From: Candidatus Pacearchaeota archaeon
GTDB taxonomy: Archaea; Nanoarchaeota; Nanoarchaeia; Pacearchaeales; GW2011-AR1
Length of the DNA stretch: 64,000 bases
Reading direction: 5' to 3'
Assembly: GCA_023228065.1 (NCBI GenBank)
Contig: JALOBX010000004.1
Location: forward strand, 1 to 64,000
The position numbers were made by a program, and so were the translations under genes. Positions within the stretch are counted from its first letter, which is position 1, and each line of letters begins with the position of its first letter. Of this stretch, positions 34,682 to 42,852 are shown piece after piece. Below the pieces are notes generated by a model, which was given only the letters and a program-made list of their open reading frames with translations, had not been told where the DNA came from and searched no databases.

Positions 34682-35334
34682 TAAATTATTGGAAAAAGAT
34701 AAGAGAGATTATTAAAAGAGGGTTTGAACCTAAAAATATTTTCTTAAATGTTTTCGGCATTTTCTATATTCTAATTGCCTTGCTTGCTTTTTATGACTCG
34801 GTTAATTTTTTGGGGATTCAATCTATTTTATGGCTTTCCTATTTTGCATTTTTATTTATTGGTATCGGAATTTTAATCAGAAGTTCATATCTCATAGGAA
34901 GCCAGATAAATATTATTTTTATTCCATATACAATCTGGTGTATTGATTTTTTCTATGTATTATTTACTTCCAAAAGTCTTTTTGGAATAACTAATTTTAT
35001 ATTTGTTTCAGAACAGATTCTCCCATTAGTTGTAACTCTTCAACATTTAACAATTATCCCTGTAGCATTGATGGCTATTTATCTTATCAAATTTAAAAGG
35101 AAAGATTTCTGGAAATTTAGTTTAGTGCAAGTTGCAATAATCTTTATTCTGACACTTATCTTTTCAGAACAATCAAATAATATTAATTGCGTGTTTAAAA
35201 ATTGCCTGCCGTTTGAGGTTGGGGAATATTATCTTCTTGCATGGGTTGTGACATATATTATTATGATATTTTTAGTGAATTTTATTCTTATAAAAATAAA
35301 AGATTTTAGTAAAAAATCAAAAAAATTTAAATAA
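34678..35334 (+). CDS. Multi-span membrane protein, unknown function
   Basis: 218 residues with about six membrane spans, starting near 22, 48, 75, 100, 130 and 175. One external loop has two cysteines (NNINCVFKNCLPF) that may form a disulfide. It is coupled to the acylphosphatase by a 4-base overlap. No family is recognised. Confidence 0.55.
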   Translation: MINYWKKIREIIKRGFEPKNIFLNVFGIFYILIALLAFYDSVNFLGIQSILWLSYFAFLFIGIGILIRSSYLIGSQINIIFIPYTIWCIDFFYVLFTSKSLFGITNFIFVSEQILPLVVTLQHLTIIPVALMAIYLIKFKRKDFWKFSLVQVAIIFILTLIFSEQSNNINCVFKNCLPFEVGEYYLLAWVVTYIIMIFLVNFILIKIKDFSKKSKKFK

Positions 35335-35370
35335 TAGTTTTATTTTATATTAACAGAAGGAGGTAATAAA

Positions 35371-35550
35371 ATGGTGTGGTTTGGAAGTTTAATGGGACTT
35401 GTTGCATTGGTAGCTGCAATCTGGGTAATTTATGAAGTTGTTAAGAATAAAAAATTAAATTCTACAGAAAAGCTTATTTGGATAGTTTGTGCAATATTGT
35501 TCAGTATAATTACTGCAATAGTATATTTCTTTATAGGAAAAAAGAAATAA
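35371..35550 (+). CDS. PLDc_N-like two-span membrane protein (59 aa)
   Basis: ATG at 35371 after a strong site (gaaggaggt). Two spans at about 4-22 and 35-54 surround NKKLNSTEKLIWIV, the pattern of phospholipase D N-terminal-like (PLDc_N) short proteins, where a K-LIW segment follows the charged loop. Alone it has no enzymatic part. Confidence 0.65.
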   Translation: MVWFGSLMGLVALVAAIWVIYEVVKNKKLNSTEKLIWIVCAILFSIITAIVYFFIGKKK

Positions 35551-35595
35551 TTTTTCAAAGATTAAATTTTTATATCTATATTATTTTTTTACTTT

Positions 35596-35997
35596 ATGAT
35601 TTTTACAAATTCGGATGGCGGTGCTCGTGGGAATCCTGGACCAGGAGCAATTGGAGTTATTGTTAGAGAAGATGAAAAAATTCTTACAAAATATTCTGCA
35701 AGAATTGGGAAATTTGTCACAAATAATATTGCAGAGTATGAAGCATTGATAAAAGCGCTGGAACTTGCTTCAAAATATACCAATGAAGAACTAACTTGTG
35801 TCCTTGATTCGGAGCTTGTTGTCAAGCAGTTACTTGGGGAATATAAAGTTCGGGATTCTAAACTTCTTCCGTTATTTCTAAAGGTGCAAAAGCTTCAGGA
35901 ACATTTCAGAAAGATAAAATATGAACATGTCAGCAGAGAAAATAAGTTTCAGGTACTTGCTGATGAATTATTGAATAATGAATTGGATAGAGGATAA
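35596..35997 (+). CDS. rnhA: Ribonuclease HI
   Basis: 133 residues. The active-site acids are Asp7 in TNSDGGARGNPGPG, Glu47 in NNIAEYEAL, Asp71 in VLDSELVV, and Asp123 in VLADELLN. It removes RNA from RNA-DNA hybrids. The start MIFTNSDGG resembles the archaeal type without an N-terminal hybrid-binding domain. Confidence 0.95.
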   Translation: MIFTNSDGGARGNPGPGAIGVIVREDEKILTKYSARIGKFVTNNIAEYEALIKALELASKYTNEELTCVLDSELVVKQLLGEYKVRDSKLLPLFLKVQKLQEHFRKIKYEHVSRENKFQVLADELLNNELDRG

Positions 35998-36213
35998 TTA
36001 TCCCAACAATTTATACACTAAAAAAGCAGGCCAGACAAGAGATTTTAAAATTCCTAAGACTCCTTGCCAAAAACTATTTGATTGCTGAATATAATAAACT
36101 GCGGCACCAATCATCCCAATAAAATAAATTCCTCCTCCACAACACGGACCCTTGCTACAGCATTTATCTTTCATATTTTGTTTAGGATATCTCTTCATCA
36201 TCTTCTTTTTCAT
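35998..36213 (-). CDS. Small Cys-rich membrane protein (71 aa)
   Basis: A basic N-terminus is followed by KCCSKGPCCGGG (about 17-28), then one or two hydrophobic segments (FIGMIGAAVYYI, GILKSLVWPAFLVYKLLG). The paired cysteines could bind metal or form disulfides. It abuts the RNase H stop tail to tail. No family is recognised. Confidence 0.6.
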   Translation of the reverse strand: MKKKMMKRYPKQNMKDKCCSKGPCCGGGIYFIGMIGAAVYYIQQSNSFWQGVLGILKSLVWPAFLVYKLLG

Positions 36214-36288
36214 AAATTATATAGTTAAAAGATATTTTTAAATGTTTCAGAAAGTTAAATATATAAATTCCCCCTATTTATTACAAAT

Positions 36289-37629
36289 ATGGGAAGAGAA
36301 GAACAGATAATTGAAGAGAGATTAAAAAAAATAAAAGAACTTGAAAAGAAAAAGATAAATCCTTATCCGAATAGTTTTGATAAAAAAGATTCTGCTAATG
36401 AATGTTTAAAGATAAAACTTGGAAGCAAAGTAAAAACTGCTGGAAGATTGATGACAAAAAGAGAACTTGGAAAAATTGCTTTTGCAAAATTAAGAGATAG
36501 TTCAGGAGATATTCAGTTGGTTTTTCAAGATGGAAAAACTCCTGATAAAATATTTGGATTTTTCAAGGAATATATTGATGCAGGTGACTTTGCAGGAGTT
36601 GAGGGAGAAACTTTCAAGACCAAGACAGGAGAGATTTCAATTCTTGTAAAAAAAATTGAGCTGTTAAGCAAAGCAATATTGCCTCTTCCAGAAAAGTTCC
36701 ATGGATTGCAGGATGATGAAGAAAAGTTCAGAAAAAGATATTTAGATATTATTACAAATCCTGAAGTTGGAGAAATGTTCAAAAAAAGAGGAGAGACAAT
36801 AAAAGCCATAAGAGATTTTCTAAACAATAAAGGATTCTTAGAAGTTGAAACCCCTGTTCTCCAGCCACTTTACGGGGGAGCAAATGCAAAACCTTTCATA
36901 ACACATTATAATGTTTATAACAAAGATGTTTATCTTAGAATAGCTCCTGAGCTTTATTTAAAAAGATTAATCGTCGCTGGTTTTGAGAAAGTATTTGAAT
37001 TCGCAAGATGTTTTAGGAATGAAGGAGCAGACTGGAGCCATAATCCAGAGTTTAGTCTTTTGGAATTCTATCAAGCATACATAGATTATAATGAATTGAT
37101 GAAGATGACGGAAGAACTTATAATTGAAGTTGTTAAAAAAGTTAACGGCAAGGCAGAGATTAAAAGAGACGAGAAAAATATTTTAATTAAAAAGCCATTC
37201 AAAAAGATTACATTTAAAGAATTAACAAAAGGAAAAATGACTGATGAAGCATTTAAAGAAGCAGTCAGAAAAATTAAGGAGCCGACTTTTGTAATAAATC
37301 ATCCATTAGATATTTCTCCTCTTGCAAAAAAGAACGATGAAAAAACAGTTCAGAGATTTCAATTAATTATTGATGGAATAGAAGTTGTAAATGCATTTTC
37401 AGAATTAAATGACCCTATTGATCAGGAAGAAAGATTTAGGGAACAAGAAAAAAGAAAATCAGAAGAAAAACATAAATTTGACAAGGATTTTGTTGAAGCA
37501 TTGAAACATGGTATGCCCCCAACAGGCGGATTTGGTATGGGAATTGACAGATTTGTGATGTTAATTACTGGGAGCCATTCTATAAGAGAAATTTTATTGT
37601 TTCCGTTTATGAAACCGGAAAAGGAATAA
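36289..37629 (+). CDS. lysS: Lysyl-tRNA synthetase, class II
   Basis: 446 residues, shorter than the usual 490-500. The OB-fold anticodon domain is N-terminal (VKTAGRLMTKRELGKIAFAKLRD). Class II motifs follow: motif 2 in FARCFRNEGADWSHNPEFSLLEFY and motif 3 in PPTGGFGMGIDRFVMLIT. The KEY Lys-binding segment ELYLKRLIVAGFEKVFE is present. The shortening lies between motifs 2 and 3 and at the N-terminus. It charges tRNA-Lys; many archaea use class I instead. Confidence 0.95.
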   Translation: MGREEQIIEERLKKIKELEKKKINPYPNSFDKKDSANECLKIKLGSKVKTAGRLMTKRELGKIAFAKLRDSSGDIQLVFQDGKTPDKIFGFFKEYIDAGDFAGVEGETFKTKTGEISILVKKIELLSKAILPLPEKFHGLQDDEEKFRKRYLDIITNPEVGEMFKKRGETIKAIRDFLNNKGFLEVETPVLQPLYGGANAKPFITHYNVYNKDVYLRIAPELYLKRLIVAGFEKVFEFARCFRNEGADWSHNPEFSLLEFYQAYIDYNELMKMTEELIIEVVKKVNGKAEIKRDEKNILIKKPFKKITFKELTKGKMTDEAFKEAVRKIKEPTFVINHPLDISPLAKKNDEKTVQRFQLIIDGIEVVNAFSELNDPIDQEERFREQEKRKSEEKHKFDKDFVEALKHGMPPTGGFGMGIDRFVMLITGSHSIREILLFPFMKPEKE

Positions 37630-37630
37630 G

Positions 37631-38095
37631 ATGATAATAAAAATTAATCCAAGGGAAATTCCGTTAATTAAAAATGCGAATAAACTTTGTTGCAAACCTT
37701 ATCCAAATCATTCAAGAGGTTGTCCGAATTATAACAAGAAAAAAGAATGTCCTCCAAATCTTTGTAAATTAGAAGATTTGTTTGATTTTAATCAGGATAT
37801 GTTTGTTATTTATTCTGAATTTGACCTTGGAAAACACGCACAAAAGATGAAAAAGATGCATCCTGATTGGACAGATAGACAAATTTATTGCTGTCTTTAC
37901 TGGCAACCAAAAGCAAGAAAATTTCATAGGGAAGAATTAGAAAATTATAAAGGAAATAAAATAAGTTATATATCAAATTCACCGGAAGCATACGGGGTAA
38001 ATGTAACTTCTTTAATGAGGAAACTGGGTGTTGAACTTGAATGGCCACCGAGAAGAATAACAAGAATAGTTTCATTAGGAGGAATAAAAAAATAA
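37631..38095 (+). CDS. DUF2284-like metal-binding Cys-rich protein
   Basis: 154 residues. The first 55 carry a Cys cluster CCKPYPNHSRGCPNYNKKKECPPNLC, likely for an iron-sulfur or zinc centre, and a second CCLYW at about 87. The RGCPN/CPP pattern resembles DUF2284. It starts one base after the LysS stop, so it is cotranscribed. Function unknown. Confidence 0.65.
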   Translation: MIIKINPREIPLIKNANKLCCKPYPNHSRGCPNYNKKKECPPNLCKLEDLFDFNQDMFVIYSEFDLGKHAQKMKKMHPDWTDRQIYCCLYWQPKARKFHREELENYKGNKISYISNSPEAYGVNVTSLMRKLGVELEWPPRRITRIVSLGGIKK

Positions 38096-38096
38096 A

Positions 38097-38282
38097 ATGG
38101 GAATAATAATCAAATCACAAATACGTCCTTTAATAAAAGAACTTGACAAAGACAATTCTATTTCTTCTGTAGCAGATGAAGTTGAAATTGCACTTGAAAG
38201 GAAAGTTGAAAATTTATTAAGTGATGCAATAAAGCGCGCTCGAGAAAATAAGAGGCGAACACTACAGGCTAGAGATTTATAA
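38097..38282 (+). CDS. Short histone-fold protein (DUF1931-like)
   Basis: 61 residues. The pattern VADEVEIALERKVENLLSDAIKRARENKRRTLQARDL gives the long central helix, loop and short final helix of a histone fold; the first helix is at about 7-15. It ends at RDL, so the last helix is only begun. This matches DUF1931/HFB-type single histone folds better than canonical archaeal histones. It probably binds DNA or another histone-fold partner. The start is one base after the preceding stop. Confidence 0.75.
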   Translation: MGIIIKSQIRPLIKELDKDNSISSVADEVEIALERKVENLLSDAIKRARENKRRTLQARDL

Positions 38283-38283
38283 T

Positions 38284-38475
38284 TTATTTCTTAGAGCCTC
38301 TTATTAAAATAATTATTTCCAAGATAACTCCAATAATAAGAGGAATTAATCCGTACGGACAAATAGTAAAATATCTATCTAGATTCCATAAAAGCAAAAA
38401 AAGAATTACAAGGAGAAGAAAAATAACAAAATGATTCTTTTTAACAAATGGAAAAAATTTTTTGTTCTTTTTCAT
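38284..38475 (-). CDS. Small two-span membrane protein (63 aa)
   Basis: Basic head (MKKNKKFFPFVKKNH), spans at about 15-28 and 38-57 with CPYG in the loop, and a tail RGSKK. It is convergent with the histone-fold gene with one base between stops. Family unknown. Confidence 0.5.
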   Translation of the reverse strand: MKKNKKFFPFVKKNHFVIFLLLVILFLLLWNLDRYFTICPYGLIPLIIGVILEIIILIRGSKK

Positions 38476-38555
38476 ATATTATAAAATAAAAGGAAATTAA
38501 TAAATTTATTGGAATAATAAAAATTTAAAAACAGATTTTACTATTGAATATAGAA

Positions 38556-39194
38556 ATGGGGATGATAGAAAATTTTTTAGGAATACTTGTTGAATCATAT
38601 AATCAATTAGTTGCTCTTATGCCCGAACATCTTAAGATTCTTCCACCCTTGTTTATAATAACCGCAGTAATAACAGGATATGCTATGTTTATATGGTTCT
38701 TTCACAGATTTTTAGCCCATAGAGATGTTTTTAAAATTAATTTATCCCAATATAATACTTATGGAAACCCTGCTGGAGCCAAATTACTAGCAGTATTTCT
38801 CTACATACTTGAGTTTATTATTATAATTCCAATTATAATTTTTATTTGGTTTGTAATACTTGGAATTTTTATTATAGTTTTAGCAAAGGAGATAGAAATT
38901 GGTTCTATTTTAGTGATTTGTGCTGCATTAATCTCTGCGATAAGGATAACTGCTTATTTTTCTGAAAATTTATCTAGGGATTTAGCTAAATTATTGCCGT
39001 TTACATTATTAGCAGTTGCAATATCAACAAAAGGATTTTTAGGAATATCAGAGACTCTTGGAAGAATTTCTGAAATTCCGCTTTTCTTAAATAATATGAT
39101 TTATTATCTTTTATTTATATTTGGATGGGAATTATCTTTAAGACTTCTTTATTTATTGTTTGATCTGGCTGGAGTAAATAAAACACGAGAATAA
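38556..39194 (+). CDS. Multi-span membrane protein, unknown function
   Basis: 212 residues, six or so spans. The frame opens with TTG at 38544, but a TATA-like atttaaaa at about 38522-38530 would start RNA near 38552, so I take the ATG at 38556 (38562 is also possible). Segments: LFIITAVITGYAMFIWFFHRFLAHRDVF, LEFIIIIPIIIFIWFVILGIFIIV, and a last span with FGWELSLRLLYLLFDL. No family is recognised. Confidence 0.6.
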   Translation: MGMIENFLGILVESYNQLVALMPEHLKILPPLFIITAVITGYAMFIWFFHRFLAHRDVFKINLSQYNTYGNPAGAKLLAVFLYILEFIIIIPIIIFIWFVILGIFIIVLAKEIEIGSILVICAALISAIRITAYFSENLSRDLAKLLPFTLLAVAISTKGFLGISETLGRISEIPLFLNNMIYYLLFIFGWELSLRLLYLLFDLAGVNKTRE

Positions 39195-39232
39195 TTGAAA
39201 AAAAATATAAACTTCTTATTCTGAATAGGTTT

Positions 39233-39733
39233 ATGTCAGATGAAAAATCAGAACGAGGAAAAAAATCTCGCGCAAAAGGACAAAGATTTGAATTAAAGAT
39301 TCGGCAGGATTTAGAAAAGAAAGGGTGGATTGTTAGCAAATGGATGAATACTGTTGATTTAGACAAAGAAGAAAAGATTGGAAAGATTGTTCCTGCAAAA
39401 AGAAAATATAATCCGTTTATGAAGGTTATGACTATTGGTACTGGATTCCCTGACTTTGTCTGTTTTAGAGGGATTGATAAAAGGGAAGATGAAGAAACAA
39501 TTGAAGGAACACAAATTCCTGAATGTTATATAAGAAAAGATGAGAAAAAAATATTTGATGTTATTGGATTAGAAGTAAAGGGAAATGGCTATTTGGATCA
39601 GATAGAAAAGGGGATCTGTATTTGGCTTCTTGAAAACAAGATTTTTTCAAAAATATTAATTGCGCGAAGAGGGAAAAAAGCAGGAGAAATTGAATACATA
39701 GATTTTAGTGAAAAATATCACAATAAAGAATAA
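39233..39733 (+). CDS. PD-(D/E)XK nuclease-like protein (VRR-NUC/Hjc-like)
   Basis: 166 residues. The head GKKSRAKGQRFELKIRQDLEKKGWIVSKW resembles Hjc/VRR-NUC helices; GTGFPDFVCF gives the Asp and IGLEVKGNGYLDQIEKGICIWLLE the Glu-x-Lys. Both core elements of a PD-(D/E)XK nuclease are present. Substrate unknown. It precedes a ComEA-like gene by 24 bases. Confidence 0.75.
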   Translation: MSDEKSERGKKSRAKGQRFELKIRQDLEKKGWIVSKWMNTVDLDKEEKIGKIVPAKRKYNPFMKVMTIGTGFPDFVCFRGIDKREDEETIEGTQIPECYIRKDEKKIFDVIGLEVKGNGYLDQIEKGICIWLLENKIFSKILIARRGKKAGEIEYIDFSEKYHNKE

Positions 39734-39757
39734 AAATGCTTTTTTGTTTTTTATTTT

Positions 39758-40306
39758 ATGAAGAGGTTGGTAGGCTTAATCTTGGTAGTGTTTTTATTTA
39801 GTAATATTTCTGCTGTATGCAATGAAACTCAAATAGATATTAATTCTGCCCCTATAGAAGAACTTGATAAAATAGTTGGAATTGGGCCAGTTTATGCTCA
39901 GAGGATTATTGAAGGCAGGTTATTTAATTCCATTGATGGTTTATTAAATATAAGTGGGATTGGAGAAAAAACATTAGAAAAAATAAAAGCAGAAGGACTT
40001 GCTTGTGTTAACGAAGATACAGAACAAGATAATTCTGAATTGGGAACAGAAGAACAAAATGAAACAAAAGAGGAAGAAATGCCTGAAGAATCAGAAAATC
40101 TTATTTATGAAAATTTTTCTCAAAGTGAGACAATAAAAGAAATTGAATTGGAACCAATAAGCCTTAATTCAAAAGATATAAAAAGCGAAGATAATAATGG
40201 AATTTTGAAAAGGAATTGGGCTCTTGGAGGAGTTATAACATTTTGTGTTATATTTGGAGCTTTATTCTTTATAAGAAAAGGAAGATACAAAAATGAGTTT
40301 AATTGA
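39758..40306 (+). CDS. ComEA-like membrane-anchored helix-hairpin-helix protein
   Basis: 182 residues. Signal peptide at about 1-20, then an HhH pair: IDINSAPIEELDKIVGIGPVYAQRIIEGR and FNSIDGLLNISGIGEKTLEKIK (about 24-82). A Glu-rich linker leads to a single C-terminal membrane helix (about 152-172). ComEA is the outer DNA receptor of bacterial competence; here the HhH part would face outward from the membrane. The next gene begins inside its last codons. A DNA-uptake role is inferred. Confidence 0.8.
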   Translation: MKRLVGLILVVFLFSNISAVCNETQIDINSAPIEELDKIVGIGPVYAQRIIEGRLFNSIDGLLNISGIGEKTLEKIKAEGLACVNEDTEQDNSELGTEEQNETKEEEMPEESENLIYENFSQSETIKEIELEPISLNSKDIKSEDNNGILKRNWALGGVITFCVIFGALFFIRKGRYKNEFN

Positions 40307-40754
40307 TTCAAAAAAAATAAATGCAATATTTGTCTTAGAAGTAATCGGCAGACCACAAGAATATCTTGCAGAAACATTGAATAATATCTCAAAACAAATT
40401 AGTGAAGAAAAAGGTGTGAAAGTCAAAGATACCAAGATAAATGAACCTGTTTTATTAAAAGATCAAAAAGACTTGTATACTAGTTTTGCAGAGATTGAGG
40501 TAGAGACAGAAGGCATTATTCAACTAGCAGTTTTAATTTTTAAATACATGCCTGCACATATAGATATTCTTTCTCCGCAGAATATTAATTTGACTAATAA
40601 TGAATGGTGTGATGTTCTCAATGAGATAACAAGAAGACTTCATGGCTATGAAGAAATAGCAAGAGTTTTGAGTAATGAAAAGTTTATTCTTGAGAATAAG
40701 TTAAAAGAAACTTTAGGAAAAGGCTCTGAACAAGTTCAGAAGAAAGGAAAATAA
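40293..40754 (+). CDS. Unknown soluble protein (153 aa), DPANN-type
   Basis: Residues about 8-100 form an alpha/beta fold (INAIFVLEVIGRPQEYLAETLNNISKQI, TSFAEIEVETEGIIQLAVLIFKYMPAHIDIL), then helices EWCDVLNEITRRLHGYEEIARVL. The ferredoxin-like start suggests a small regulatory domain. It overlaps the ComEA-like gene by 14 bases. No family is recognised. Confidence 0.6.
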   Translation: MSLIDSKKINAIFVLEVIGRPQEYLAETLNNISKQISEEKGVKVKDTKINEPVLLKDQKDLYTSFAEIEVETEGIIQLAVLIFKYMPAHIDILSPQNINLTNNEWCDVLNEITRRLHGYEEIARVLSNEKFILENKLKETLGKGSEQVQKKGK

Positions 40755-40788
40755 AAAGCCTTAAAAACTAATTCTGGATGAAATAATT

Positions 40789-41010
40789 ATGATAGAAGAA
40801 ATAAACACAGCATATAGCGGAATTCTTAACGAACCTATTAAGAAATCTCTTGATTCAGGAAAGAAAATCAAACGTGTAGAAAAAAGCCTTTTTGAAAAAA
40901 TGCTGGAAGAAGAAAAAATAGATGTTCCAAGGATAGATAATTCTCAAAGAACAAAAAAGATTGAATATCCAGAACCAGCGAAGGGAAATTATATTGATAT
41001 TGTAATTTAA
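40789..41010 (+). CDS. Unknown small charged protein (73 aa)
   Basis: Lys/Glu-rich, predicted helical, without cysteine or membrane segment (SLDSGKKIKRVEKSLFEKMLEEEKID). It ends 3 bases before the convergent surface protein gene. Function unknown. Confidence 0.5.
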   Translation: MIEEINTAYSGILNEPIKKSLDSGKKIKRVEKSLFEKMLEEEKIDVPRIDNSQRTKKIEYPEPAKGNYIDIVI

Positions 41011-41013
41011 GAG

Positions 41014-42621
41014 CTATTTTTTAATACAAATCTTACAAGGAGTATATCCATTTTTTTTGAAGTACTCTGCATCATCTCTTGCTATCTTATACTTCGATTC
41101 AATCAATCCTGCAAATTTGCAGGAACTCTTGTGATAAGTTTTTGTATTAATAGAACCAGTATAATCTGGAATTTTAGGTTTTGGTTTTTCTATAAAAACT
41201 TTCTTTTCAACTTCTCTTATTACTGGTTTTTCAACTACCTTCACAATTGGTTTTACAATTTGCCTTACCAATGTTGGCGGTTCTTGTCTTTTAACAGGTT
41301 GAAAAACAGGAATTGGTTTTCTTCTAATCCTTCGATATCTTGCAAAGTTGAACCATACTATTCCTATGATAATCAGCAAGATAATGATTATTGCAATTAT
41401 TGTTCCTGTCTTACTTTTTTTGATTATTTCACAAGTTCCCAAGCAACATACATTGTCTTTTGCATAAACAGTTTCTGAAGAACATTTTTCATTTTCAGTG
41501 CAGATAGTTCCATTAAGTTCGGCGCAAGTTTTTACAGAAGATTCATTTTCAACAGGAGGAATATAATTGCTTATGAAGTTTAGTGAAATATCAATAGAGG
41601 TAGAATTTCCATTGGATTCTGCATTTAAGCTTCCATCAATTTCTGCTTCTGTAGAAGAAAAGAAAGACAGCTCTATTGAAATATTAGAATCTGCATTTAA
41701 ACTTTCAATTTTGTTTGTAGAGATATTAACAAAAGGTTTGATTGAATCAGATAAAGTTAAGGAGATGTTTTGCAAAGTTTTTCCTTCAGAATGCAATAAA
41801 ATAGTTTTCTTAGAAAGAGTATTGGTAGAGAAAGAATAAGTTATTTCTGAAGGTGAAAATCTGAAAGTTTCTTTTGGAGTTCCTGCAGAGGTATATACTG
41901 GAATTTCATATGTCAAACTTAAATCTGTTGTTGTTTGATTTTGTGTTGATGTTTCTGTACAATTTTCCCAAAAGAAACAAAAACCATCATCAGCAGAGGT
42001 TGTTGTGCTTGAACCTGTTGCTTGATAGGATAATTTAATTAATTGCAAGGCAGAATTTCCTTCTCCAAGATTAAAATTTATATTTTTTATTTCCCCAGAT
42101 TTTAACTGAACAGAAGATTCTTTGGAGCTACCAATAAAAATTTCTCTTGCAGAACTGTCAGAGGGAGTTTGGACAGAGATTGTTATTGAATTATCAAACA
42201 AATTTTGAATCTCAAGAGAAAAATCAGTTTCTGTTACAATAAATCCGGGAGATACAGAGAAAGCAGCTTTTCCTTCTGTGATTACAAAGTTTTTGATTAT
42301 ATCCTCTTCGCTGACTTCTGCTCCTTTCATATATTTAGTGCCTTCTATACTCATTGAGTAATCTCCAGGAGATTTATCTCCAAGAAGAGCATAAACATAA
42401 TAATCATCATTAATTTTTGTTATGTCAAATTCCATTGGAACTCGAACATGTCCCCTGTAAAAAAATAAATTGTCTTTAGTAACTGATGTCAGAAAATTGC
42501 CTGAAATCTTTGCAAGAATTGTCTCTCCTTGAGCTAAGGAAGATTTCATCTCAACTTCAACTGCAACAATAAATTGCAGAGATAAAATTAAAACAAGCAA
42601 TATGATTAAACTCTTTTTCAT
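41014..42621 (-). CDS. Membrane-anchored surface protein with cytoplasmic Ada-like zinc-binding tail
   Basis: 535 residues. Signal peptide about 1-20; beta-rich Ig-like ectodomain about 20-365 with many sequons; a Cys module CAELNGTICTENEKC...CCLGTC; one membrane helix at about 408-428. The inside part has a basic, proline-rich stretch (RRIRRKPIPVFQPVKRQ) and ends in SINTKTYHKSSCKFAGLI...NGYTPCKICIKK, the Ada/nuclease-associated zinc-binding pattern (H-x3-C ... C-x2-C). A zinc module on the inner face of a surface protein is odd. The function is unknown. Confidence 0.65.
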   Translation of the reverse strand: MKKSLIILLVLILSLQFIVAVEVEMKSSLAQGETILAKISGNFLTSVTKDNLFFYRGHVRVPMEFDITKINDDYYVYALLGDKSPGDYSMSIEGTKYMKGAEVSEEDIIKNFVITEGKAAFSVSPGFIVTETDFSLEIQNLFDNSITISVQTPSDSSAREIFIGSSKESSVQLKSGEIKNINFNLGEGNSALQLIKLSYQATGSSTTTSADDGFCFFWENCTETSTQNQTTTDLSLTYEIPVYTSAGTPKETFRFSPSEITYSFSTNTLSKKTILLHSEGKTLQNISLTLSDSIKPFVNISTNKIESLNADSNISIELSFFSSTEAEIDGSLNAESNGNSTSIDISLNFISNYIPPVENESSVKTCAELNGTICTENEKCSSETVYAKDNVCCLGTCEIIKKSKTGTIIAIIIILLIIIGIVWFNFARYRRIRRKPIPVFQPVKRQEPPTLVRQIVKPIVKVVEKPVIREVEKKVFIEKPKPKIPDYTGSINTKTYHKSSCKFAGLIESKYKIARDDAEYFKKNGYTPCKICIKK

Positions 42622-42672
42622 AATTTAATAAGAAAAAATAAGTTAATAAAGTTTGTTTTAATAATTGAATAT

Positions 42673-42852
42673 ATGTTAAAAGACAGGATAAAAGAGATAA
42701 CAAAAAGTTTTAAGGAGAAAAAATTATCAAAAAAAGAGATTTATGAATTAAATAAATACATTAACGACAGAATGATGAAGTCTTTCAAAATTTACAAAAT
42801 AAGAAATATTCAATCAGAAATAGACGCAAGAGATATTTATATTAATTATTAA
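42673..42852 (+). CDS. Small basic protein (59 aa), unknown
   Basis: ATG at 42673, TAA at 42850-42852. Helical and basic (MLKDRIKEITKSFKEKKLSKKEIYELNKYINDRM). Its stop lies one base before the end of the convergent gene at 42853. The AT-rich gap before it (42622-42672) could hold divergent promoters. Confidence is moderate because of its size. Confidence 0.45.
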   Translation: MLKDRIKEITKSFKEKKLSKKEIYELNKYINDRMMKSFKIYKIRNIQSEIDARDIYINY

